The notes under the pieces are model-generated. The model did not search any database. It saw only the letters and a program-made list of their open reading frames with translations, and was not told the DNA's origin. Below, piece after piece: positions 1 to 8,172 of a stretch of 64,000 bases of DNA (the stretch's first letter is position 1; each line of letters begins with the position of its first letter). Origin of the DNA: CG2-30-36-16 sp964372115 (GTDB lineage: Bacteria; Bacteroidota; Ignavibacteria; Ignavibacteriales; Ignavibacteriaceae); NCBI GenBank assembly GCA_964372115.1, contig CAYJPN010000014.1:54478-118477 (forward strand). The letters run 5' to 3'. A program made the position numbers and the translations under genes.

Positions 1-55
1 TATTCGATTGATTTTTATGAAACATATTAAGCCATTAAAAATTATAGAGGAAAAA

Positions 56-2818
56 ATGAAAATTAAAGCAAAAAAGTTAGTTGGAATAATTAGTGCTTTT
101 GCAGTTCTAATTGTAGTTAGTTACACTTCAAACTTGTTTGAAGTTGATAGCAGTTCAAAATTATCTAAAATTATAAAGGATATGAAATCAACAAAATCAT
201 ATACCGATATGATAAATTGGCAGTATGAGAGGTTGAAAGATCCTATCACAAATAAAATACCAGATGATATTAGAAAAAAGGAATTAGCATTTTCCAAAAA
301 ACTACCTATAAAAAAAGAAGCGTATCAATATAAAAATTATAAAATTAAATCTGCAAATTGGGTTTCAGAAGGTCCAAATAATCAAGGTGGACGCACAAAA
401 GATATTATTCCTGATATTAATAATTCCAATATTCTAATTGCGGCAGCAGCAGAAGGTGGTGCATGGCGTTCAACTAATAGTGGAGCAGATTGGACAAGCG
501 TAACTGACCCAACATTTATTCAAAATGTAACAAGCATAGTACAAGATACAAGAAGTGGGAAAACGAATAATTGGTATTATGGAACTGGCGAATATTACGC
601 CAACATTTGGCCCGATGGTAATGGACTTGGTGGTTTGTTAGGAAATGGAGTTTATAAATCGACCGATAACGGTCAAACTTGGGCTCCGCTTGTAAACACG
701 CAATCGAATTCACCCGCATATACATTTCATCCTTTTCAAATTGTTTGGAATTTAGATGTAAACGAAAGCAATTTGGAACAAAATGAAATTTGGGCTGCAT
801 GTCTTGGAGGAGTTTATGGCTCAGTTGATGGAGGCGAAACTTGGCAATATTCTATTTCAGGAGTAGGTGGTTTAAGTGAAATATCACATTTTTCAAGCGT
901 TTCAGTTACTACTGGTGGCAGAGTTTATGCTGCACTTGGCTCAGGTATTAATAGTGGAATATATTATTCTGATAATAAATCGGATTGGACAAATATAACT
1001 CCTTCATTTTGGCCAGCTTCGGTTCAAAGAATTGTTATAACAAATGCACCAAGTAATGATAATATTCTGTACGTTGTTGCCACAACTCCAGGTTTTGGAA
1101 TTGTAGGTGAAGATGGTGATTATTCCAGTCTTTGGCGGTATAATAACGAATTTGGCACCTGGACAGACTTGAGCCAAAAACTTCCAGATTATATTGACCC
1201 GGTAGCTGGTTTCCAAACTCAAACTGGTTATGATGTTGTTCTTAAAGTAAAACCCAATGACGAAAATTTTGTAATTATTGGTGGAACAAATCTTTATAGA
1301 ACTACCGATGGATTTGTGACAAAACTTAATTCAGATAATTGGATTGGTGGATATGCCACAGTAAACAACGTTGATATGTACAAAAATCATCATCCCGATC
1401 AACATGGCTTTTTCTTTTTACCCTCAAATCCAAAAGTGGTTTTTTCAGCTCATGATGGAGGAATTAGTAAATCAAACGATATTACAGCAAATTTAGTCGC
1501 TTGGGAATACTTAAATAATGGATATACTACTACCCAATTCTGGTCAGTAGCTATTGATCACGTAACTGCAAATAATGGATATCTTTCTGGTGGATTGCAA
1601 GATAATGGTTCATATCTTGATATGACACCAAATACACAATCTGCTTGGAGAATGACAGGTGGTGGTGATGGAATGGTAACAGCAATTGCTGATGGAAGTA
1701 CGTTTTTATATGTATCAAGCCAGGAGGGCGATATATATAGAATTGATTTATCAGAAAACGTTGCATTAGTTAAACCTGCCGATGCTGTTAATTTTGCCTT
1801 CAAAACACCATATATTTTAGATTCAAATAACCCCAATGTTATGTTTCTTGCTGCCGGGAATAAAATTTGGAGAAATAGTAATTTGCTAGAAATTCCAAAT
1901 GGAAATAATGAACCAACCTCTATCAATTGGGAAGTATTTAATAGCGCTGTTGATTATCAATTTATTACCGCTTTAGCAACCACAAAGGCAAAAAATAATT
2001 TACTTTATATTGGTGATAACGGCGGACGAATTTACAAAATTACAAATGCTGCGAATATTAATTCACCATTGATAAATATTTCATCAAGTAATTTTCCAAA
2101 CGCCAGTATTTCCGCAATTGCCACAAATCCAAATGATGAAAATTGTATTTTAGTCTCATATTCAAACTATGGCGTAATTAGTATGTTTTACTCAAATAAT
2201 GGCGGTAGCTCGTGGTCTGCTGTTAGCGGAAACTTGGAGGAATTTTCAGATGGTTCTGGAAACGGTCCTTCAATTAGAGATGTAAAAATTCTGCCAGTTT
2301 CAGATGGATTAGTTTATTTTGCTGCAACTTCAACCGGGTTATATTCTACTTCAAATTTAAATGGCTCTAATACAATTTGGAATTTAGAAGCACCAATTAA
2401 AATTGGAAATACAGTTGTTGAAACAATAGACGTTAGACCAATTGATGGAAAAGTTGTTATTGGAACTTTTGGAAAAGGTGCTTTTAGTTCAACTTTTACT
2501 ACAACTGATGTAAATGAAGATGATTTAACTCCTAAAGGTTTCGTGTTGGAACAGAATTATCCAAATCCGTTTAATCCATCGACTATCATCCGTTATCAAA
2601 TTCCGGTAGTCGATGCTCTGAGCACCACCGAAGTCCGCGTATCGTTGAAAGTATTTGACATGCTTGGTAGAGAAGTTGCAACACTCGTTAACGAACAAAA
2701 AGCACCCGGTAATTACGAAGTGAAATTTGATGGAACCAGACTTGCAAGCGGTGCTTATTTCTACACTATTAACGCTGGTGAATTTTCTGGAACTAAGAAG
2801 TTGTCGATATTGAAATAG
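56..2818 (+). CDS. secreted BNR/sortilin-like repeat protein with T9SS C-terminal sorting domain
   Basis: Probable cell-surface or secreted protein exported by Sec and then T9SS. An N-terminal hydrophobic segment (about residues 7-26) acts as signal peptide or anchor. The body has repeated Asp-box/BNR motifs (WRSTNSGADW, VYKSTDNGQTW, YGSVDGGETW, SNNGGSSW) typical of VPS10/sialidase-like beta-propellers. The last ~90 residues are a T9SS type A sorting domain (NYPNPFNPST, VFDMLGREVATLVNE, SGAYFYTI, final KLSILK). An in-frame ATG at position 8 would add 16 residues; I chose 56 because a GAGG ribosome-binding site lies just upstream and the signal-like segment then starts the protein. No catalytic Glu/Asp set could be assigned, so an enzymatic role is not claimed. 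It lies 71 bases before another T9SS cargo gene on the same strand. Confidence 0.85.
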   Translation: MKIKAKKLVGIISAFAVLIVVSYTSNLFEVDSSSKLSKIIKDMKSTKSYTDMINWQYERLKDPITNKIPDDIRKKELAFSKKLPIKKEAYQYKNYKIKSANWVSEGPNNQGGRTKDIIPDINNSNILIAAAAEGGAWRSTNSGADWTSVTDPTFIQNVTSIVQDTRSGKTNNWYYGTGEYYANIWPDGNGLGGLLGNGVYKSTDNGQTWAPLVNTQSNSPAYTFHPFQIVWNLDVNESNLEQNEIWAACLGGVYGSVDGGETWQYSISGVGGLSEISHFSSVSVTTGGRVYAALGSGINSGIYYSDNKSDWTNITPSFWPASVQRIVITNAPSNDNILYVVATTPGFGIVGEDGDYSSLWRYNNEFGTWTDLSQKLPDYIDPVAGFQTQTGYDVVLKVKPNDENFVIIGGTNLYRTTDGFVTKLNSDNWIGGYATVNNVDMYKNHHPDQHGFFFLPSNPKVVFSAHDGGISKSNDITANLVAWEYLNNGYTTTQFWSVAIDHVTANNGYLSGGLQDNGSYLDMTPNTQSAWRMTGGGDGMVTAIADGSTFLYVSSQEGDIYRIDLSENVALVKPADAVNFAFKTPYILDSNNPNVMFLAAGNKIWRNSNLLEIPNGNNEPTSINWEVFNSAVDYQFITALATTKAKNNLLYIGDNGGRIYKITNAANINSPLINISSSNFPNASISAIATNPNDENCILVSYSNYGVISMFYSNNGGSSWSAVSGNLEEFSDGSGNGPSIRDVKILPVSDGLVYFAATSTGLYSTSNLNGSNTIWNLEAPIKIGNTVVETIDVRPIDGKVVIGTFGKGAFSSTFTTTDVNEDDLTPKGFVLEQNYPNPFNPSTIIRYQIPVVDALSTTEVRVSLKVFDMLGREVATLVNEQKAPGNYEVKFDGTRLASGAYFYTINAGEFSGTKKLSILK

Positions 2819-2889
2819 TCAACTTTTTTAAGGAAAGTGTGCTAACAGAAGCTGGTAAAAGAAAAATCAAAAATATATCAGAGAAGTAA

Positions 2890-4827
2890 ATGAAAAAAAA
2901 TGTTTTGCTCTGTATGATTGTTTTAATGTCCTCATTTGTAACACATGCTACTAATTATGTTGTTGTTAGCAGTGCCGGTGTTGAAGATGTGAATGGGGTT
3001 TATTTGGAGACCGGATCTAATGGTTATAGTCCCATCTACACAAAATCACCCTATACAATAGAACATTTGGCGGGTGAAGTCTGGATTATTGGCAGCCGGA
3101 AACCTCCACCCGATAATAATCTTTATGAGTTTACATATTATTCTCGCGCTACTGGTGCTAACTTACCGCCAACGAGTGGTTGGGAGCTGGAAGATGATGG
3201 CATCAATCCCGTCCCGACATTAACTATTTGTCTTGATTGGTTGCATCCTTCTTTAACATCAGCTGAGATTGCCTCTTCAACATCCCTAATTATTAATGGA
3301 AGCATTAGCAACACAAGTCTTAGTGATGAATTGGTTAATTACCAATTTTATTATGGAACTGCATTAGATAATTTAAACCAATCAACAGTCATCCAAAATA
3401 TTAATGTCCCCGCGCAAAGCAGTGTAAATGTAAATGCAGCTTTAGCCGGATTAACTGTCGAAACTATGTATTACTTCAAACTTGTGGCGGCAACCAATCA
3501 AAGTTCAAGCAAAAAGATTTTGCTGAGTATAACCATCCCAACTGCAAACCTAAAATTACATCTTCGTTCAGATTTAGCGGTAACTTCCACAAGTTCCGCT
3601 GTTTCAAATTGGGGAGATGTTTCGGGTTGCGATAATGACGCGACACAAGCAACTGGCGGAAATCAACCTACATTCATCAGTAATGTGATAAATGGAAATC
3701 CTGTACTGCGGTTTAATGGTAGCACAACAAAAATGTTTTTACCGACGCCTGAAACTTTGGGAATAGAAGAGAATCCATATGAAATGTTTATAGTTGCAAA
3801 ATCAAGTTCAAGTGATATTCAGTTTTTAATTGCGGGGAGCTCAATTGAGTGTTTTGAATATCATTTAAACGGAACTTCCGGGGCAAAATTTATTCCAGTC
3901 AATTCAACATATTTTGACGTCGGCGTTGCTGGTAGTTACACAGATGGGAACGCTCATCTGTTTTCGGCAAGAGCTAGTTAAAGCGGCGGGGCAGTTCGCG
4001 TTGATGGAATTGATGGAATTGATGGAATTGATGGTGGGAGTTCGAGCTCAAATATTCTTTCTTCAAGTAGCGGTAATCTATTACTTGGTATTCGGTCAGG
4101 TGGAGCCTATCCTTTTAACGGAGATATTGCCGAAGTGATAATATATAACACCGTTTTAAGTAATGAAGATAGAAATGCAGTTGAGCAATATTTATCAGAC
4201 AGATATGTAATAACAAGCGGTGCTTTGCCGGTTGAACTTACTTCGTTTACAGCTGCTTCGACAAGCTCAGCAACCGCTGTTGTATTAAATTGGACTACTG
4301 CTACGGAAGTAAACAATTATGGATTTGAAATAGAAAGGCAAACCGTAGCACAGATTAGTAATCTGAGTAGCAAATGGGAAACCATTGGTTTTGTTGAAGG
4401 ACACGGAAATTCAAATTCTCAAAAAGATTATTTATTTATTGATGAATCTGCGCCAAGCGGAACAATTCAATACCGTTTAAAACTAATCGACACAGAAAGA
4501 AAGTTTGAATATTCGGAAATAGTTGAAGTTGAAATAGAGAATCTTCCGACAGAATTTGAATTATTCCAGAATTATCCAAATCCGTTCAATCCCAAAACGG
4601 TGATCGGTTATACCATAGGAACAAGTCATTCACCGGCGAAAGGTTTTGTAATATTAAAAATTTTTGATGTACTGGGTAATGAAGTTGCAACTCTTGTAAA
4701 CGAAGAAAAAAAGCCGGGAGTTTATGAAGTTGAATTTAATGCCTCCCAACTGCCCAGTGGTGTTTATTTTTATCGGCTGCGGGCTGGCGGTTATGATATA
4801 ACAAAAAAATTAATTTTGATGAAATAG
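2890..4827 (+). pseudogene. LamG-like T9SS cargo protein interrupted by an in-frame stop
   Basis: One reading frame, 2890-4827, is split by a TAA at 3979-3981. The upstream part (363 codons) has a signal peptide (MKKNVLLCMIVLMSSF...) and an N-terminal region leading into a concanavalin/LamG-like domain (LHLRSDLAV, NGNPVLRFNG). The downstream part, in the same frame without any shift, completes that domain (FNGDIAEVIIYNTVLSNEDR) and ends in a T9SS sorting domain (NYPNPFNPKT, VFDVLGNEVATLVNE, KKLILMK). Because the frame is unchanged, the lesion is a substitution (AAA, CAA, GAA or TCA to TAA), a consensus error, or readthrough, not an indel. Without readthrough the truncated product would lack its sorting signal and could not be anchored by T9SS. 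A 9-bp microsatellite follows the stop. Confidence 0.75.
4003..4032 (+). repeat. 9-bp in-frame microsatellite (GATGGAATT)
   Basis: Three exact copies of GATGGAATT plus a partial fourth encode consecutive Asp-Gly-Ile triplets just after the in-frame stop of the LamG-like gene. The repeat keeps the reading frame whatever the copy number, so slippage would change protein length without a frameshift. Confidence 0.85.
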
Positions 4828-5111
4828 TGCCAAATGACCTCTTCTATAAATTGAATATCAACTGTTTTGGGAAATATTATATAAGCGCCATTATGCCGAA
4901 AGTAATTGTTAAGTCCGATTAGGAATATATGGACCAAATCTGTGCAGCGAGTTGTGATTGTCGCAAATGAGCGACAGAATATGATTTGGTTTGTCATTAT
5001 ATTTATACATTACTATTAAAAATTGATATATTTACTCCAATTACAAGTTTTACTTTTGGCATAATTCTAAAGAGTAATAGTAATGAATAACACCAACTAT
5101 AGGAGAATACC

Positions 5112-6476
5112 GTGAAAAGACTATTTGTACTGTTTGTTTTTTTTCTTTTGGCATCTGTTGCAGTTTCTGCACAAACAACACCGGTTGTGCGCAATAATGT
5201 TCCGGAATTTATAAAACTCGATAAAACAAAAAACAGTGACGCTTACTTTACTTTTAACCGGATACTCACAACCAGCTATGAGGATAAAATTTCTCAAGAT
5301 TGGGTAAATAATAACTGGTTAAACATGAAGAGATCAATTGATCAATGGGATACAAACGCAGGAACGACTGAAGCAGTGAATATGACGTGGGATACTCTAA
5401 ATGGAGTGTGGGTAAACACAATGAAATTTTTTGCCACGTTTGCTCCCAATCCAACCGATTCTACTTTCAGATTTATAAATGTGGATATGTATATATGGGA
5501 TGGTTCAGCCTGGATTCTTAATTTTACCACCGTCTACACATATGATGCAAATAATTTTTTAACTGAAATAAATTCTTCGCTAAGCTTAGGCGGTAATATG
5601 ATCCTATATACCAAGGTTATCTACACAAATAACAGCGTGGGTTACCCTTTGACAGAAGTAATGCAGCTTGTAAACTTTACCAACTTCCAATTAGAAAATG
5701 AAGAGATGGATACGTACACATATCAGCCGGCTAATCCAAAATACCTTACCGATGATGTTAGGTCTGTTTGGGATGGAAGCGCTTGGATAGACACATCAAA
5801 AACCCGATACACACGCAACAGCAAGCTAAATCCTACTTTAGAAATTGAGTCGGATATTTATGGAGGCACCACCGTTTTTGATATAAATAAAATTGAATCT
5901 GTCTATCGTGCGGGTGATGAACAGCTTGCAACTGAATTGCTTTATGGGTGGAATGTAGGAAGTAGTTCGTGGGTTATACAGAGCAGAAGGACTTATACTT
6001 ACACGACGTTTAACGAATTAGATGTGATGTTAATTGAAGACTACTTAAACAGCGCATATGTTCCCTGGCTCCGGTCAACCTATACTTATGATAGTATGGA
6101 GAGGGAGATTTTAGAACAGACCGAGATTTATGTTGCTAAAGGTTTTGAAAATCATTCGCGGAAATTAACATCATATACGCCATCTGCTGTTGGCGATGAG
6201 AGTAAAACAGCAAACGGATTTGTTCTTGAACAAAACTACCCTAACCCGTTTAATCCAAATACAAATATAAACTTTTCAATAGCCAGCGCTCAAAATGTTT
6301 CACTGAAAGTTTTTGATGTTCTGGGGAACGAGATTGCAACTCTGCTGAATGAAGAAAAAGCACCCGGAACGTATAATGTAAGTTTTAATGGAAGCAATTT
6401 TTCAAGCGGAGTCTATTTCTACCGTCTGCAAACCGGCAGTAGTTTTTTAGTTAAAAAAATGATGTTGAATAAATAG
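5112..6476 (+). CDS. T9SS-sorted secreted protein, function unknown
   Basis: A 454-residue exported protein. It starts at GTG 5112 behind a clear Shine-Dalgarno (TAGGAGAATACC before GTG), followed by a signal peptide ending near SVAVSAQ. The middle has repeated WDGSAWI / Tyr-Thr-Tyr-Asp motifs spaced roughly 60-100 residues apart, resembling short beta-strand repeats common in Ignavibacterial secreted proteins. No enzymatic motif is visible. The C-terminus is a full T9SS type A domain (NYPNPFNPNT, VFDVLGNEIATLLNE, SGVYFYRL, KKMMLNK). A strong hairpin separates it from the convergent hydrolase gene. The biological role is unknown; surface or extracellular location is inferred from the sorting domain. 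Confidence 0.85.
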   Translation: MKRLFVLFVFFLLASVAVSAQTTPVVRNNVPEFIKLDKTKNSDAYFTFNRILTTSYEDKISQDWVNNNWLNMKRSIDQWDTNAGTTEAVNMTWDTLNGVWVNTMKFFATFAPNPTDSTFRFINVDMYIWDGSAWILNFTTVYTYDANNFLTEINSSLSLGGNMILYTKVIYTNNSVGYPLTEVMQLVNFTNFQLENEEMDTYTYQPANPKYLTDDVRSVWDGSAWIDTSKTRYTRNSKLNPTLEIESDIYGGTTVFDINKIESVYRAGDEQLATELLYGWNVGSSSWVIQSRRTYTYTTFNELDVMLIEDYLNSAYVPWLRSTYTYDSMEREILEQTEIYVAKGFENHSRKLTSYTPSAVGDESKTANGFVLEQNYPNPFNPNTNINFSIASAQNVSLKVFDVLGNEIATLLNEEKAPGTYNVSFNGSNFSSGVYFYRLQTGSSFLVKKMMLNK

Positions 6477-6495
6477 TCTCAAATAATCCCTATCA

Positions 6496-6520
6496 CCCCT
6501 CTCCTTCTTAAGGAGAGGGG
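6496..6520. terminator. stem-loop between convergent genes
   Basis: Perfect 11-bp stem CCCCTCTCCTT / AAGGAGAGGGG with a 3-base loop, between two convergent stop codons. It has no clean T-run on either side, so it may be a REP-like palindrome serving as a bidirectional transcription barrier. Confidence 0.55.
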
Positions 6521-6531
6521 CAGGGGTGAGG

Positions 6532-8055
6532 TCATTCAATCCTTTCAAACCTGTAAGGCATATAATCTACAAAATCATCAACATAAAGATTAAACGCTTT
6601 TACTTTTCCGTTTTCTATCTCAAACGGAAATACTTTTATTCCGTATGACGGATCAGCATAAGTGCAGAGGAACCTGTTATTACCAATGTATTCAAGTCTG
6701 CCGCTCTGCCTTGAGTGATGCTGTAGTTTTAGTTCTACGAAATTTTCTTTCGGCGTAAGTAGTGCATAACCGTAAACTTCATTTTCATATTTCCCTGCTA
6801 ACCCGGCAAAATCGAACTCCGGTTTTATGTTCATATTTGCTGAATCCTTTAATGCTGCAATCGCTGCATCATGATCTGCTTTTTGTCCGGACACTCTTTT
6901 GTACATATAACTATCGTAATCCCGATATGGCAGCCCGAGATAAGCGTCAATAATTTCCCACTTCATCGATTGGAAAAACGCATTTTGATCTGTATTTGTT
7001 AGCACCACAATACCCAATTGCTCTTCCGGAATAAGAGTAACAGAAGTTACAAAACCGTTAACCCCGCCAGTGTGCGATACAATTTCACAACCTTCATAAT
7101 CTTCAAGGCTCCATCCCATACCATATAACGTAAAATGAGTTTTATTAAACGGATGACGGTTTCTTCTTACAATTGTTTGCGGCTGACGGGTGCGGTTTAT
7201 TACCGAATAAGGTATAATATTTTCACCGTTATATCTTCCGCTGTCCAACTGGGCAATTATCCAGCCTTGCATATCATTAACTGATGATGCTATACTGCCG
7301 CACGGCGCAAGGTTGTCGATACTTTGGAATTTAATTGGAGCCATATTATCATTTACAAATGTATGTGGTATCGCAATGTTATCGGCAACAGCATAATCTG
7401 TAGAAAGAGCGGTGCTTCTTTTCATATCTAACGGAATAAATATTTTTTCTTTGATAAATTCGTCCCAGCTTTTACCTGATATTTTTTCAATAATTTTTCC
7501 AGCAATAGCATAACCGGCGTTTGTATATCCGTACTTTGTGCGGAATTCAAAGACAGGCGTTATCTCACCGAATTTTTCAATAACTTCATCTGATGTTAAA
7601 TCCGAGGTCCAATACATAAAGTCACCTTGAAAAGTCTGCAACCCCATTCGATGAGATACAATATCAAAAAGATTTATGTGTCCGGTAACCCAGGGGTCTT
7701 TCATCTTAAAACCATCGAGATATTTTACAACTTTATCATCTAACTTGCACTTCCCCTCGTTTTCTAGTAATGCAAGGGCGGTGCTCGTAAAAGCTTTTGT
7801 GTTAGACCCGATAAGGAATAATGTGTTCGTGTCAACTTTATCGTCTTTGCCCTTTTCTTTAACCCCGTAACCTTTAGCGGTAACAATATTCCCATCTTTA
7901 ACAATTAAAACAGCAGCGCCCGGAATCTGCCAGCGTTCGAGAGCTCTATTTATATAACTGTCAACAGAATCGGTTACAAACACCGGCTGCTTCTGCGCAA
8001 TTATCGTTGCGAAAGGAATAACAATAAAAAGCAAAAAAATATAAAACTTTTTCAT
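6532..8055 (-). CDS. serine hydrolase, beta-lactamase/PBP-like (class C fold)
   Basis: Exported serine hydrolase of the beta-lactamase-related family (Pfam Beta-lactamase, peptidase family S12). After a signal peptide (residues 1-20, cut near IIAQ), the three active-site motifs are present: SxxK at residues 84-87 (S-N-T-K), YxN at 177-179 (Y-T-N) and H-T-G at 328-330. A C-terminal ~110-residue lipocalin-like extension (from about residue 395) is common in this family. Family members include D-aminopeptidases, esterases and D-Ala-D-Ala carboxypeptidases; the motifs do not decide between them, and antibiotic resistance should not be assumed. It is the last gene on the minus strand before the convergent T9SS gene and appears to be monocistronic. 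Confidence 0.85.
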   Translation of the reverse strand: MKKFYIFLLFIVIPFATIIAQKQPVFVTDSVDSYINRALERWQIPGAAVLIVKDGNIVTAKGYGVKEKGKDDKVDTNTLFLIGSNTKAFTSTALALLENEGKCKLDDKVVKYLDGFKMKDPWVTGHINLFDIVSHRMGLQTFQGDFMYWTSDLTSDEVIEKFGEITPVFEFRTKYGYTNAGYAIAGKIIEKISGKSWDEFIKEKIFIPLDMKRSTALSTDYAVADNIAIPHTFVNDNMAPIKFQSIDNLAPCGSIASSVNDMQGWIIAQLDSGRYNGENIIPYSVINRTRQPQTIVRRNRHPFNKTHFTLYGMGWSLEDYEGCEIVSHTGGVNGFVTSVTLIPEEQLGIVVLTNTDQNAFFQSMKWEIIDAYLGLPYRDYDSYMYKRVSGQKADHDAAIAALKDSANMNIKPEFDFAGLAGKYENEVYGYALLTPKENFVELKLQHHSRQSGRLEYIGNNRFLCTYADPSYGIKVFPFEIENGKVKAFNLYVDDFVDYMPYRFERIE

Positions 8056-8172
8056 TTTCTGTTCCTTGATGAAATGATGCGCAAAACTAACAAAATATTA
8101 TTAAAAGTTTAAACACAGGATTGAAAAAAGAAATTGCGCTCTAACGTTAGATCGATTTGCGAAAATAGGATT

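Noticed and set aside
3914..4138. Separate 74-aa gene overlapping the LamG-like gene
   Set aside because: It is in another frame over the microsatellite; the true frame continues through the in-frame stop.
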